A program made the position numbers and the translations under genes. DNA of 64,000 nt from Rheinheimera pleomorphica. Its GTDB lineage: Bacteria; Pseudomonadota; Gammaproteobacteria; Enterobacterales; Alteromonadaceae. Positions 35,526-44,703 of this stretch are shown here, in pieces (within the stretch, counting starts at the first letter, position 1; every line of letters begins with the position of its first letter). The notes under the pieces were generated by a model, which saw nothing but the letters and a program-made list of their open reading frames with translations, ran no database searches and had not been told where the DNA came from. The stretch lies in assembly GCF_011634895.1 (NCBI RefSeq), contig NZ_SIRR01000005.1, positions 62,001 to 126,000 of the forward strand. The letters are read 5' to 3'.

Positions 35526-35990
35526 TTACAGCTTGGCCAGCAGATTAACCATTTCCAGCGTTGACATGGCCGCTTCGCTACCTTTGTTACCGGCCTTGGT
35601 ACCGGCGCGCTCTACCGCTTGCTCAATACTGTCTACCGTTAATACGCCAAACGCGACCGGGATATCGTGCTGCATCATGACCTGAGCAATACCCTTAGTA
35701 CATTCACCGGAAACATATTCAAAGTGCGGTGTTCCGCCACGGATCACGGCGCCTAGCGCAATAATGCCATCATACTTTTTGCTGGCTGCCACCCGCTGCA
35801 CCGCCAGCGGCAATTCAAAAGCACCGGGTACACGGATCACAGTAATGTCCTGCTCAGCCACATTGCCGATACGCTGTAAGGTATCAGTGGCGCCGCTTAA
35901 TAAACTTTCAACAATAAAGCTGTTAAACCGCGCTACCACTAACGCAAACTTTTTACCGTTGGCAGAAAACCCTGCTTCAATCACCTGCAT
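35526..35990 (-). CDS. ribH: RibH, 6,7-dimethyl-8-ribityllumazine synthase
   Basis: A 154-residue lumazine synthase that joins 3,4-dihydroxy-2-butanone-4-phosphate to the ribitylaminopyrimidine, the penultimate riboflavin step. Signatures: [58 protein letters not shown] and [30 protein letters not shown], which holds the catalytic His-containing and ligand loops. It assembles as a pentamer or 60-mer capsid in relatives. It follows ribBX by about 117 bp and precedes nusB. Confidence 0.97.
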   Translation of the reverse strand: MQVIEAGFSANGKKFALVVARFNSFIVESLLSGATDTLQRIGNVAEQDITVIRVPGAFELPLAVQRVAASKKYDGIIALGAVIRGGTPHFEYVSGECTKGIAQVMMQHDIPVAFGVLTVDSIEQAVERAGTKAGNKGSEAAMSTLEMVNLLAKL

Positions 35991-36107
35991 ACGTTGCCCT
36001 TAAAATCTGACCGCTAAAAATTAGCCGTGCATAATAGCACAACAGTGCGCAAACCGGCATAGTCTTTCTGGCTCACTGTTGCGCTTCATGTTATCAAGTT
36101 ACCGTTG

Positions 36108-37217
36108 TTACTCGCTAACGTAGTCCACCACTTCCAGGCCAAAGCCCGACAGCGCATGGTATTTTTTCGGCTGGCTAAGTAAGCGCATTTTTTTAACCCC
36201 CAGACTGGCCAAAATTTGTGAGCCGACGCCCACATTGCGTGAGGTACCGTTCCAGGGTGTAGTGCGCGGCTTTTCACCTTTATCTTCAGCTTCAAAGCCC
36301 TGCACCGTGTGGATCAATTGCTCTGTCGTTTCGTGTTTACCCAGCAGTACTAAGACGCCACCGTCTTTAGCGATGCGCGCCATTGCAGTATGCAGTGGAA
36401 AACTGCGGTTGGCTGCGCGGTTTGCCATCAGCAAATCACTAAAAGTGTCATGCAGATGCACCCGCACCAGCGTCGGCTGCTCCGGGTTTATCTCGCCCTT
36501 TACCAGCGCAAAATGAATTTGGTTATCAATGGTGTCTTTAAAGGTTATCAGCTGAAAATCACCGACTTCGGTCGGTAACTGGCAACTGGCGACCTGTTCG
36601 ATCGTGGTTTCATTTAAATTACGGTATTCAATTAAATCGGCAATGGTGCCAATTTTAATGCCGTGCTTTTTGGCAAACACTTCTAAATCTGGCCGCCGCG
36701 CCATAGTACCGTCGTCATTTAAAATTTCGACGATCACCGCCGCCGGCTCAAGGCCTGCTAACCGGGCTAAATCACAACCGGCTTCGGTATGACCGGCGCG
36801 CACCAGTACACCACCGTCTTGTGCCATCAGCGGAAAAATATGGCCAGGCTGCACGATATCGGCCGGACGGGCATCACGCGCCACGGCGGCTTTTACAGTG
36901 CGGGCCCGGTCTGCTGCCGAAATGCCGGTCGTTACGCCTTCAGCCGCTTCAATTGACACGGTAAAGTTAGTGGCAAACGGCGATTTATTGGCATCCACCA
37001 TCAGTGGCAGCGCCAGTTGGCTACAACGCTTTTTCGTCAGGGTTAAACAAATTAAGCCGCGGCCATAGGTGGCCATAAAATTAATCGCTTCAGGCGTAAC
37101 ATAGTCTGCCGCCATCACCAGATCGCCTTCATTTTCGCGATCTTCATCGTCCATCAGCACCACCATTTTGCCCTGACGGATGTCTTCGATAATTTCAGCA
37201 GGAGTATTCAGTTGCAT
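36108..37217 (-). CDS. ribBX: RibBX: 3,4-dihydroxy-2-butanone-4-phosphate synthase with degenerate GTP cyclohydrolase II-like domain
   Basis: A 369-residue two-domain protein. The N-terminal 200 residues are a complete Rib[33 protein letters not shown]-type segment and [22 protein letters not shown]. It makes the four-carbon unit of riboflavin from ribulose-5-phosphate. The C-terminal half resembles GTP cyclohydrolase II but lacks the three zinc-binding cysteines: where RibA has CxxxxxxxxxxCxC, here the segment reads [18 protein letters not shown]. This matches the RibBX variant known from Shewanella and other proteobacteria, in which the second domain has no cyclohydrolase activity. A separate RibA is expected elsewhere. 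Confidence 0.93.
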   Translation of the reverse strand: MQLNTPAEIIEDIRQGKMVVLMDDEDRENEGDLVMAADYVTPEAINFMATYGRGLICLTLTKKRCSQLALPLMVDANKSPFATNFTVSIEAAEGVTTGISAADRARTVKAAVARDARPADIVQPGHIFPLMAQDGGVLVRAGHTEAGCDLARLAGLEPAAVIVEILNDDGTMARRPDLEVFAKKHGIKIGTIADLIEYRNLNETTIEQVASCQLPTEVGDFQLITFKDTIDNQIHFALVKGEINPEQPTLVRVHLHDTFSDLLMANRAANRSFPLHTAMARIAKDGGVLVLLGKHETTEQLIHTVQGFEAEDKGEKPRTTPWNGTSRNVGVGSQILASLGVKKMRLLSQPKKYHALSGFGLEVVDYVSE

Positions 37218-37229
37218 AACAGACCTTAT

Positions 37230-37880
37230 TTATAAAAAGCCACGCTGCGACAGCAGCGCCAGACTGACTCCGCCGGACGCACCAGCGTTGTCTTTGTTCA
37301 GTAGCCGTTCGAGATAACGGGCAATCAAATCGACTTCAAGGTGAACCTTGCTGCCCACTTTCAATGCGGCAATAGTGGTGTGTTGTGCCGTGTGCGGCAC
37401 TATGGTTAAACGAAACGCATTCTGACTCAGCTCATTGACAGTCAGGCTGATACCATCCACCGTAATGGAGCCCTTAGTAGCAATGTAGCGCGCCAGCTGC
37501 TTAGGCAACGCCAGCCAAACCTGCCAGGCACGGCCACTTTGCTCCAGCTTCACCACCTGACTAACGCCATCAACATGGCCACTGACTATGTGCCCGCCCA
37601 TGCGGGTACTTGGCAGCATCGCCTTTTCCAGATTAATCCGCTGCCCGCGCTGATAATGACCGAACAAAGTATGCGCCAGTGTTTCAGACGACACATCAGC
37701 GTCAAAACTGCGCTTACCCAGCGCCGTCACCGTTAAACAGACGCCGTTACTGGCGATACTATCACCAAGCTTAACGTCGCTAAAATCCAGGGTTTCGCTG
37801 ACGATAGTCACGCTGAGATCATCACCATGCGGGCGGATGGCACTGAGCTCACCTGTGGCTTCAATAATACCTGTAAACAT
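37230..37880 (-). CDS. ribE: RibE, riboflavin synthase (alpha subunit type)
   Basis: A 216-residue protein of two repeated lumazine-binding barrels: the first starts MFTGIIEATGELSAI and contains SIASNGVCLTVTALG, the second starts MGGHIVSGHVDGVSQVV and contains SITVDGISLTVNELS. It dismutates two 6,7-dimethyl-8-ribityllumazine molecules into riboflavin. The gene lies 12 bp upstream of ribBX and 21 bp downstream of ribD in the same operon. The C-terminal tail, with a Gly/Ser-rich AGASGGVSLALLSQRGFL, is slightly variable in the family. Confidence 0.96.
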   Translation of the reverse strand: MFTGIIEATGELSAIRPHGDDLSVTIVSETLDFSDVKLGDSIASNGVCLTVTALGKRSFDADVSSETLAHTLFGHYQRGQRINLEKAMLPSTRMGGHIVSGHVDGVSQVVKLEQSGRAWQVWLALPKQLARYIATKGSITVDGISLTVNELSQNAFRLTIVPHTAQHTTIAALKVGSKVHLEVDLIARYLERLLNKDNAGASGGVSLALLSQRGFL

Positions 37881-37901
37881 CGGTTATCCTTGTTACATGC
37901 C

Positions 37902-39020
37902 TTAGCCTAAAGTTGCCGTCAGGCGTAAATCCGGCCCGACCATACGCACATCGCGCCAACTAAGTTCGGGTACCTGTGCCAGGGCGCTAAATTGGGGTAA
38001 CACCGCCAGTGGTTGTGCCGTGTTACCCAGCAGCTTGGGCGCTAAATACACGATCAATTCGTCAACCAGTTTTAATTGCAACAAAGCGCCGGCCAGGGTT
38101 GCACCGGCTTCTACCCACAGAGTGTTTATCTGCTCGCGCAAGGCTAAATGTTCCAGTAACAGGGGTAAGTCAAACTGCGCCTGCGCGTTAAGTGGGCAAT
38201 GAATTTGTCTGGCAATATTGGGGAGCTGCCGGTTGTTTTCAAGCTTGCTGACACACAGCAGCACTTCTCCGCCGTCAGCAAACAGTGCCAGTTTATGATC
38301 CAGGGTACCATTGCGATCGAGGATCACTCTTTTGGGCTGACGTAACTGGCCGCTTTCCAACCGTTGCACCTGATATGGCAGTTGTTCAGCACGCAGGTTT
38401 AATCTGGCGTTGTCTGCCAGCACTGTGCTGGCGGTAGATAAAATGGCACAGCTTTGCGCCCGGTAATGCTGTACATCGGCGCGCGCCGCCTCACTGGTTA
38501 ACCATTTACTGTCACCGTTGGCCAGCGCCGTGCGGCCATCTAAACTGGACGCCAGTTTTAACTGTACATAAGGGCGTTTCAGCTCCATCCGGCTTAAAAA
38601 GCCCGGGTTCAGCGCTCTGGCCTGCGTTTCCATTAGGCCAACATCGACCTGGATACCCGCCGCGCGTAGCATTGCCACGCCCCGCCCCGCCACCTGCGGG
38701 TTGGGATCTTGCATTGCCACCACCACCCGGCTGACACCGGCGGCCATCAGCGCCTCAGCACAGGGCGGCGTGCGGCCATGATGGCTGCAGGGTTCCAGCG
38801 TCACATAACACGTCGCCCCTTGCGCCGCGCTACCGGCTTCGCGTAAAGCGAATACTTCAGCGTGGGGCCCGCCAGCCTGCAGGTGATAGCCACGACCTAT
38901 TACACGGCCGTCTTTTACCAACACGGCACCAACATTCGGGTTCGGGCTGGAGGTATAGCGGCCAAGCTCAGCTAAGCTTAGCGCCTTCGCCATAAAGGCG
39001 CTGTCGGCAGCGCTGAACAT
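37902..39020 (-). CDS. ribD: RibD, bifunctional pyrimidine deaminase / reductase
   Basis: A 372-residue protein for the second and third riboflavin steps. The N-terminal cytidine-deaminase-like domain has the zinc site HAEVFALREAG and CYVTLEPCSHHGRTPPC with PNPNVGAVLVKDGRVIGRGYH before it. The C-terminal reductase domain (about 150-372) has PYVQLKLASSLDGRTALANG and TLWVEAGATLAGALLQ. The ATG at 39020 overlaps the last base of the nrdR stop, giving translational coupling with nrdR. The nrdR-ribD-ribE-ribBX-ribH order is a conserved riboflavin operon; no FMN riboswitch precedes it here. Confidence 0.97.
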   Translation of the reverse strand: MFSAADSAFMAKALSLAELGRYTSSPNPNVGAVLVKDGRVIGRGYHLQAGGPHAEVFALREAGSAAQGATCYVTLEPCSHHGRTPPCAEALMAAGVSRVVVAMQDPNPQVAGRGVAMLRAAGIQVDVGLMETQARALNPGFLSRMELKRPYVQLKLASSLDGRTALANGDSKWLTSEAARADVQHYRAQSCAILSTASTVLADNARLNLRAEQLPYQVQRLESGQLRQPKRVILDRNGTLDHKLALFADGGEVLLCVSKLENNRQLPNIARQIHCPLNAQAQFDLPLLLEHLALREQINTLWVEAGATLAGALLQLKLVDELIVYLAPKLLGNTAQPLAVLPQFSALAQVPELSWRDVRMVGPDLRLTATLG

Positions 39021-39475
39021 CAGGCTTTTTCTCCTAAGCGCGCAATTTCTTCACCAAATTCACGGATATCCTTAAACGAGCGATATACCGAGGCAAAGCG
39101 CACATAGGCCACTTTATCTACCTTCACTAACTCGTCCATAATCAGGTTACCCAGCAACTGGCTGCCAACCTCGCGCTCGCCGGTCGCGCGCAACTGCGAT
39201 TTTATTTTATTGATCAACTGCTCTATCTGCTCGGTCGATACCGGGCGCTTTTCCAGTGAGCGTAACAAACCACTGCGCAATTTATCTTCGTTGAATGGCT
39301 CGCGTGAGCCATCACGCTTTATAATGCGCGGCATGACCAGCTCAGCCGCTTCAAAGGTAGTAAAACGTTCATGGCAAGCCAGGCATTCGCGCCGGCGCCT
39401 GACCTGGTGGCCGTCTGCCACCAGCCGTGAGTCGATTACCTTGGTATCATCTGCATTACAAAACGGACAGTACAT
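39020..39475 (-). CDS. nrdR: NrdR, transcriptional repressor of ribonucleotide reductase genes
   Basis: A 151-residue NrdR. The N-terminal zinc ribbon has [17 protein letters not shown] and [17 protein letters not shown] with four cysteines; an ATP-cone domain follows ([18 protein letters not shown] and later [19 protein letters not shown]). It senses ATP/dATP and represses nrd operons; no nrd gene or NrdR box is in this window. It lies between glyA and ribD, the usual place in gammaproteobacteria, and overlaps ribD by 1 bp. Confidence 0.97.
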   Translation of the reverse strand: MYCPFCNADDTKVIDSRLVADGHQVRRRRECLACHERFTTFEAAELVMPRIIKRDGSREPFNEDKLRSGLLRSLEKRPVSTEQIEQLINKIKSQLRATGEREVGSQLLGNLIMDELVKVDKVAYVRFASVYRSFKDIREFGEEIARLGEKA

Positions 39476-39521
39476 AATTCATATCCTGCTAAGCCTGGCA
39501 ACAGCGCTATAAAGAAAAGCC

Positions 39522-39551
39522 AGATAAAGAAATGGCCGCAACAGCGGCCAT
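39522..39551 (-). terminator. Intrinsic terminator after glyA
   Basis: On the minus strand ATGGCCGC-TGTT-GCGGCCAT (39551-39532), an 8-bp stem with a 4-base loop, is followed by TTCTTTATCT. It lies 20 bp after the glyA stop and ahead of nrdR, so nrdR probably has its own promoter or depends on read-through. Confidence 0.7.
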
Positions 39552-39570
39552 CATAGCACTTAATCCGTGT

Positions 39571-40824
39571 TTAGGCATAAACCGGGAAGCGGCTGCACAG
39601 CTCGCCGACCTGGCTACGTACTTTATCAATCACTGCCGCATTGCCGCGACTGTCCAGTACATCACAAATCAGGTTTGCCACGCTGCGGGCTTCGGTTTCG
39701 CCAAAACCACGGCGGGTAATAGCCGGGGTACCAATACGCAGGCCAGAGGTTACAAAAGGCGAGCGCGGGTCATTGGGTACCGAGTTTTTATTGACGGTAA
39801 TGTGTGCCTGTCCCAACCAGGCATCCGCTTCTTTACCGGTGATGTCCTTGTCAATTAAATCCATCAGGAACAAGTGATTCTGCGTACCGCCAGAGACGAT
39901 TTTATAACCGCGCGCCATCATCGCATCACACATGGCTACGGCGTTTTTCAGTACCTGCTGCTGATAGACTTTAAATTCAGGTTGCAGCGCCTCTTTAAAC
40001 GCCACGGCTTTGGCGGCAATAACATGCATCAGCGGGCCACCCTGGCCACCCGGGAATACGGCAGAATTAAGTTTCTTCTCAATTTCTTCGTTTTTACGTG
40101 CCAAAATCAAGCCACCACGTGGCCCAGCCAGCGTTTTATGCGTGGTGGTGGTTACCACGTCTGCAACCGGTACCGGGTTAGGATACAGGCCTGCCGCAAC
40201 TAAACCGGCAACGTGCGCCATATCAACCATCAGATAAGCGCCTACTTTGTCGGCGATATCGCGAAAACGCTGCCAATCAACAATACCGGAATACGCAGAG
40301 AAACCGGCAATAATCAGTTTTGGCTTGTGCTCCAGCGCTAATGCCTCTGCCTGATCATAATCAATCACACCGGTTTCTGGGTGCAGACCGTACTGCACGG
40401 CATGGTACAGTTTACCGGATGAGCTAACATGCGCACCGTGGGTTAAGTGACCACCATGCGCCAGGCTCATACCTAAAATGGTATCACCGGCATTTAACAG
40501 CGCTAAGAATACTGCAGAGTTAGCCTGAGAACCCGAGTGCGGCTGCACATTGGCGTAGTCCGCGCCAAACAACTCTTTAGCACGGGCGATGGCTAAATCT
40601 TCAGCAATATCAACATATTCGCAGCCACCGTAGTAACGCTTGTGCGGATAACCTTCGGCATATTTGTTGGTCAGCTGAGAGCCTTGCGCTTGTAATACGC
40701 GTGGGCTGGCGTAGTTTTCTGACGCAATCAGCTCAATATGCGCTTCCTGACGGTCAGTTTCTTGGGTTATGGCTTGCCATAATTCCGGGTCGAAATCGGC
40801 AATATTCATATCACGCTTTAACAT
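39571..40824 (-). CDS. glyA: GlyA, serine hydroxymethyltransferase
   Basis: A 417-residue PLP enzyme that interconverts serine and glycine, charging tetrahydrofolate with one carbon. I start it at ATG 40824 because AGGAG lies 9-13 bases upstream and [17 protein letters not shown] matches relatives. Conserved: [32 protein letters not shown], the PLP-lysine motif [14 protein letters not shown], and [22 protein letters not shown]. Its 228-bp upstream region is shared with dinB and contains a MetJ-like dyad. A terminator at 39522-39551 follows. Confidence 0.97.
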   Translation of the reverse strand: MLKRDMNIADFDPELWQAITQETDRQEAHIELIASENYASPRVLQAQGSQLTNKYAEGYPHKRYYGGCEYVDIAEDLAIARAKELFGADYANVQPHSGSQANSAVFLALLNAGDTILGMSLAHGGHLTHGAHVSSSGKLYHAVQYGLHPETGVIDYDQAEALALEHKPKLIIAGFSAYSGIVDWQRFRDIADKVGAYLMVDMAHVAGLVAAGLYPNPVPVADVVTTTTHKTLAGPRGGLILARKNEEIEKKLNSAVFPGGQGGPLMHVIAAKAVAFKEALQPEFKVYQQQVLKNAVAMCDAMMARGYKIVSGGTQNHLFLMDLIDKDITGKEADAWLGQAHITVNKNSVPNDPRSPFVTSGLRIGTPAITRRGFGETEARSVANLICDVLDSRGNAAVIDKVRSQVGELCSRFPVYA

Positions 40825-40936
40825 GCTCTCTCCTGGTGCGGCTTGCACGCCTAGTCTAAAAAAATGCGGTACGGTAAAACGGGCTGATAAAAATTGGCCG
40901 CTATTCTACCGCTAATTTGCGCTTTATGCACTGCGA

Positions 40937-40960
40937 ATTTAGACATCTAAATGTCTAAAT
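40937..40960. promoter_or_regulatory. Candidate MetJ-type operator in the glyA/dinB intergenic region
   Basis: ATTTAGACAT-CTAA-ATGTCTAAAT is a perfect 10-bp dyad. Its core AGACATCT-AAATGTCT (40941-40956) resembles two tandem met boxes (consensus AGACGTCT; 7/8 and 6/8 matches). It lies about 113 bp upstream of the glyA ATG and 93 bp from dinB. MetJ control of glyA would fit one-carbon supply for methionine synthesis, but the regulator is an inference. Confidence 0.5.
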
Positions 40961-41023
40961 AAAAATTAACCACCGCGCAGCTGTGTCACAGGCTTTACAA
41001 CAGGCCAACACCCTCCTAATATA

Positions 41024-41039
41024 CTGTATATATAAACAG
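41024..41039 (+). promoter_or_regulatory. LexA (SOS) box upstream of dinB
   Basis: CTGTATATATAAACAG fits the gammaproteobacterial LexA consensus CTGT-N8-ACAG exactly, with an AT-rich centre as usual. It ends 13 bases before the dinB ATG, so bound LexA would cover the transcription or translation start region. Confidence 0.9.
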
Positions 41040-41052
41040 CCAAGGCAAGGCT

Positions 41053-42117
41053 ATGCGTAAAATCATACATATTGATATGGATTGCTTTTTCGCCGCAGTG
41101 GAAATGCGTGATAACCCGGCTCTGCGCCATGTTCCAGTCGCCATTGGCGGCTCCCGCCAGGCACGCGGCGTCATCTCCACCTGCAATTATCCAGCCCGCG
41201 CTTTTGGCGTACGCTCAGCCATGCCAACCGGTCAGGCACTGAAGCTCTGCCCACAGCTGACGCTACTGAGCGGCAATATGGATAAGTACAAAACGGCCAG
41301 CCGGCAGATCAGGGCCATTTTTGCCCGTTACACTGAGCAGATAGAGCCGCTGTCGCTGGATGAAGCTTATCTGGATGTCAGCGACTGTACGCTGTTTCAT
41401 GGCAGCGCCACCCGCATTGCCGAAGATATCCGCCGCAGTATCTTTGCCGAAACCGGCCTTACCGCCTCTGCCGGGGTGGCGCCGAATAAGTTTTTAGCCA
41501 AAATTGCCAGTGACGAAAACAAACCCGATGGCCTGTTTGTCATTACACCGGGCCAGGTTGCAGATTTTGTCAAAACGCTGCCATTAAAACGTCTGCCAGG
41601 GGTCGGCAGCAAAACAGCTGAACGCTTAAGCCAGCTTGGGCTGCACAGCTGCGCCGATATTGCCACGGCACCACTGGCGTTGTTAGTCAAACATTTTGGT
41701 GCCCAGGCCGATAGCCTGCTAAAGCGTAGTCAGGGCATAGATGAACGGCCGGTGTGTAGTAATGAGCAGCGTAAATCGCTTGGTGTAGAGCGTACGCTGG
41801 AGCATGATTTAGTGAAATATACCGAGTGCGTCGAAACCTTAAGCCAACTACTACCGCAACTGCAGCGCCGGCTCGAGCATTACAGTAACACGGCGGCAGG
41901 GCGCATGACGCCGGTACAAAAAGTAGGCGTTAAATTAAAGTTCAGTGATTTTCGCCAGACCACAGTGGAAAAACAGGGCCAACCCCTGCAACTGGATAAA
42001 TTATTGCCGTTACTGGATGAAGCCTGGCAGCGGCGGCAACAACAGGGCGTACGCCTAATTGGCCTGCAAATCGGTTTTAAAACATCGGCATTGCAACAAC
42101 TGGCTTTACCCTTTTAA
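41053..42117 (+). CDS. dinB: DinB, DNA polymerase IV (Y family)
   Basis: A 354-residue translesion polymerase. The catalytic motifs are intact: HIDMDCFFAAVEMRDNPAL (first metal-binding aspartates) and PLSLDEAYLDVSDC (catalytic Asp-Glu), followed by SAGVAPNKFLAKIASDENKPDGL and the thumb LPGVGSKTAERLSQLG. A little-finger domain occupies about 235-345. The C terminus ends LQQLALPF, a likely beta-clamp-binding peptide of QxxLPLF type. It is monocistronic, has a LexA box immediately upstream, and ends at a bidirectional terminator. Confidence 0.96.
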   Translation: MRKIIHIDMDCFFAAVEMRDNPALRHVPVAIGGSRQARGVISTCNYPARAFGVRSAMPTGQALKLCPQLTLLSGNMDKYKTASRQIRAIFARYTEQIEPLSLDEAYLDVSDCTLFHGSATRIAEDIRRSIFAETGLTASAGVAPNKFLAKIASDENKPDGLFVITPGQVADFVKTLPLKRLPGVGSKTAERLSQLGLHSCADIATAPLALLVKHFGAQADSLLKRSQGIDERPVCSNEQRKSLGVERTLEHDLVKYTECVETLSQLLPQLQRRLEHYSNTAAGRMTPVQKVGVKLKFSDFRQTTVEKQGQPLQLDKLLPLLDEAWQRRQQQGVRLIGLQIGFKTSALQQLALPF

Positions 42118-42161
42118 CGGCCGATATTCCGGGAAACCATTTCGCGGGTTCCCAATAACAG

Positions 42162-42183
42162 AAAACCGGCAAATGCCGGTTTT
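42162..42183. terminator. Bidirectional terminator between dinB and the cold-shock gene
   Basis: AAAACCGGCA-AA-TGCCGGTTTT: a perfect 10-bp inverted repeat whose outer parts give a T tract on both strands. It lies 44 bp after dinB (+) and 18 bp after the csp stop (-), serving both convergent genes. Confidence 0.85.
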
Positions 42184-42201
42184 ATGCAAGCCTGGCCGGA
42201 A

Positions 42202-42414
42202 TTATCCGATAACAGTTACGTTCTCAGCTTGTGGGCCTTTTTGGCCTTCAGTTACTTCAAAAGTAACTTTCTGACCTTCAACTAAAGTTTTACGGCCGGT
42301 GCCATTAATAGCGCGGAAGTGAACAAAAACGTCCTTACCACCTTCACGCTCCAGGAAACCGTAACCTTTCTCTTCGTTGAACCACTTAACTGAACCGGAA
42401 ATTAACTGTGACAT
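42202..42414 (-). CDS. CspA-family cold-shock protein
   Basis: A 70-residue cold-shock domain protein, an OB-fold RNA chaperone. The RNP1 and RNP2 motifs are present as EKGYGFLER and [10 protein letters not shown], with the family's [11 protein letters not shown] start and [20 protein letters not shown] end. Such proteins melt RNA structure and act as antiterminators; some are cold-induced, others constitutive like CspC/CspE, and the sequence does not decide which. GAGAGTG lies just upstream of the ATG at 42414. The 270 bp above it could hold the long 5' leader typical of cold-induced members. Confidence 0.95.
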   Translation of the reverse strand: MSQLISGSVKWFNEEKGYGFLEREGGKDVFVHFRAINGTGRKTLVEGQKVTFEVTEGQKGPQAENVTVIG

Positions 42415-42684
42415 AACACTCTCTTACTTTAACTAAATTTGCCAGCTCGCTGGCGACTTAAATATTACCGGCCATATCTGCTAGCTAGTATATATTTTCG
42501 CCCTCATTATCAGTTAAGCCATATAAGGGGTCAATAACCTTGCCTGCTGCAGTGCAAATATTTCTGCTCTGGCCGTATCAGCAATATGAGCCACACTACT
42601 GATAACCCTGTTATTGTTGCTATGTTTAACAATAACAACTTGAGTGTAGCAGCAATAATGCTGAAAAAATAATCAGCGTAAAAT
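42415..42684. other. Gene-free stretch between the cold-shock and helicase genes
   Basis: About 270 bp without a supported gene. It is AT-rich near 42460-42500 (probable csp promoter region) and contains a 10-bp inverted repeat TGTTATTGTT/AACAATAACA (42609-42618 and 42628-42637) with a 9-base loop, 47 bp downstream of the helicase stop. The hairpin lacks a T tract on the helicase strand. An antisense reading frame crosses the helicase end but shows no coding features. Confidence 0.5.
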
Positions 42685-44007
42685 TTATTTTTGCTTACGC
42701 TTAACCGGTGCCATACCATCATCACCGCCCTGAAAAAACTGTGGCCTGGCGGTGCTGGTTTTAGCTTTAGGCTTTGTTGGACGTTTAGCGCCCACGGCTT
42801 TATCCACTGCCCGCTTTTTCGTTGCCGCCGCAGCAGGCCGCTGTTTGCCATCAAAACTTGCTGCTAGGCCATCAATAACACTGAAGTCGACAGGCTGGCG
42901 CAAAAACGCTTCAATCCGCTGCAGTGCTGCAATATCTTTTGGCCCCACTAACGAAATGGCGGCACCTTTGGCTCCGGCTCTGCCGGTACGGCCAATACGG
43001 TGAACATATTCTTCGGCATGTTTGGGCAGATCAAAGTTAATAACATGAGACACCTGCAGTAAATCCAGGCCACGTGAGGCTAAATCTGTGGTTACCAGTA
43101 CCTGATATTTAGCGCTGGCAAAAGCCTGCATCACGCTGTTACGACTGCTTTGCGACAGCTTGCCGCTTAAGCCCACTGCGGTTTTGCCCAGCGATTGGCA
43201 CAACTGCGCTAAACGTTCAGCATCCTCACGGGTGGCAGTAAAGATAATCAGTTGATTAATATCAGCTTGCTGTAAAAAATGCTGCAACAAGGCTTCTTTA
43301 TGCGTTAAATGGTCGGCCAGATAAAATTGCTGGCTAATATCCTGATGCTGCTGATACGAGGCGCCAATTGCGACCCGGTACGGATTTTTCAGCAGCGCCA
43401 GTGCCAGTTCATCCACTTCAGCGTGATCCAGTGTGGCCGAAAACAACAGAGTCTGCCGTAGCCGATGGTCGGCAGCTTTATTGATAATGGTCAACTGTGG
43501 CATAAAACCCAGATCAAGCATGCGATCGGCTTCATCCAGGATCAGCATTTCCAGGCCATTAATAAAAACCGATTTATGCTCAAGGTGATCAACAAAGCGG
43601 CCCGGTGTCGCCACGATAATATTGGGTTCACGCTTTAACAGCTTTTCCTGATCGTTAAAGTTCTCACCACCAACAATGAGTGCAGACGTCAGTGGCGTGT
43701 TGGCAACAAACAGTCGCAGCTGGGCATACACTTGTTTTGCCAGTTCACGGGTTGGTGCCAGGATCAATGCCCGGGCATCGCGCTTTGACAGCGGCCGGCT
43801 TTTCAGCAGACGCTGCATCATTGGCAGCAAGTAGGCCAGGGTTTTACCGGAACCGGTTTGTGACGACACGATAAGGTCGCGTCCCACCATCACCGCCGGT
43901 ATGGCTTCCTGCTGAATATCAGTAGGTTTAACAAACCCCAGATGCTGTACCGAACGCAATAAACGCGGATCGAGCGATAAATCATGAAATGGCAAAATGA
44001 ACCTCAT
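42685..44007 (-). CDS. DEAD-box ATP-dependent RNA helicase, SrmB/RhlE-like
   Basis: A 440-residue superfamily 2 helicase. All core motifs are visible: Q motif near FVKPTDIQQEAIP, motif I SSQTGSGKT, Ia APTRELA, II LDEADRMLDLGF, III LLFSATLDH, then IV-VI IIFTATREDAERLAQL, VTTDLASRGLDL and YVHRIGRTGRAG. A basic tail from about 375 on (KRPTKPKAKTSTAR) probably binds RNA. FYLADHLTHKEALLQHFLQ resembles SrmB, which assists 50S assembly, but subfamily assignment is not firm. I use the ATG at 44007; the preceding codon is TTG. It is divergent from the yaiL-like gene. Confidence 0.93.
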   Translation of the reverse strand: MRFILPFHDLSLDPRLLRSVQHLGFVKPTDIQQEAIPAVMVGRDLIVSSQTGSGKTLAYLLPMMQRLLKSRPLSKRDARALILAPTRELAKQVYAQLRLFVANTPLTSALIVGGENFNDQEKLLKREPNIIVATPGRFVDHLEHKSVFINGLEMLILDEADRMLDLGFMPQLTIINKAADHRLRQTLLFSATLDHAEVDELALALLKNPYRVAIGASYQQHQDISQQFYLADHLTHKEALLQHFLQQADINQLIIFTATREDAERLAQLCQSLGKTAVGLSGKLSQSSRNSVMQAFASAKYQVLVTTDLASRGLDLLQVSHVINFDLPKHAEEYVHRIGRTGRAGAKGAAISLVGPKDIAALQRIEAFLRQPVDFSVIDGLAASFDGKQRPAAAATKKRAVDKAVGAKRPTKPKAKTSTARPQFFQGGDDGMAPVKRKQK

Positions 44008-44142
44008 CAACCTTAAATTACCGCTATATGATAACCGAAGCTGGCTATTTGGGTTAGTTTGATTTCGATTCTGTGTCGCTTTGCGTTACTATAAAGCTAT
44101 TATTTTAACCGCTAACCAACGCATCATCGATCAGGGTTAACC

Positions 44143-44676
44143 ATGAGTAATGCATTAAAAGAACAACTGCTTAAAGCTGGCCTGGCTGACGCCAAAAAGC
44201 TCAAAGCGGTTAAAAAGGAAAAACATCAGCAAAAAGTGCAGGCCGGCAAAAAGCAGCAGGTGGTAAACGAAGCCAGTGTGCTGGCTGAGCAGAGCCGCCA
44301 ACAACAAATTGAACGTGACCGCTTATTAAATCAGCAAAAGCAGGCACAGCTGCAACAAAAGGCTATAGCGGCCCAGGTCAGACAGCTTATCAATAACAAC
44401 ATCATCAAAGCGCAGGGCGATGTGGCTTATAACTTTACCGATGGCAAATTGGTAAAACGGCTGTATGTGAACAACAAACTGCATGACGAATTAAGCCGCG
44501 GCTTGTTAGCTATTGCCAAACAAGACGAGCAGTATTTCCTGGTACCGGCTGCCGTGGCTGAGAAAATTCAGCAGCGGCAAAGCGATAGCATCATAGTGCT
44601 GAACGTGAAACAGCAACAACAAGACGAAGATGATCCTTACGCCGACTTTAAGATCCCGGATGATTTAATCTGGTAA
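44143..44676 (+). CDS. yaiL: YaiL-like protein (DUF2058)
   Basis: A 177-residue cytoplasmic protein of the DUF2058/YaiL family, described as nucleoid- or polynucleotide-associated. The N-terminal half is a highly basic, Lys/Gln-rich helix (ALKEQLLKAGLADAKKLKAVKKEK), predicted coiled coil through residue 85; the C-terminal half is a small globular domain (VAYNFTDGKLVKRLYVNNKL, YFLVPAAVAEKIQQR) ending in acidic DDPYADFKIPDDLIW, which is family-typical. AGGG lies shortly before the ATG. It is followed 27 bp later by an acetyltransferase gene. Function is poorly known. Confidence 0.88.
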   Translation: MSNALKEQLLKAGLADAKKLKAVKKEKHQQKVQAGKKQQVVNEASVLAEQSRQQQIERDRLLNQQKQAQLQQKAIAAQVRQLINNNIIKAQGDVAYNFTDGKLVKRLYVNNKLHDELSRGLLAIAKQDEQYFLVPAAVAEKIQQRQSDSIIVLNVKQQQQDEDDPYADFKIPDDLIW

Positions 44677-44703
44677 GCGGTTAGCAGAAAAGTGACATTG
44701 ACG

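Noticed and set aside
36000-39570. FMN riboswitch in the riboflavin cluster
   Set aside because: I looked in the gaps before ribD, ribE, ribBX and ribH; they are too short or show none of the conserved RFN-element blocks.
42531-42854. A 107-codon minus-strand frame downstream of the helicase
   Set aside because: It overlaps the helicase C terminus in another frame and reads as a frame shadow; no start signal or conserved features.
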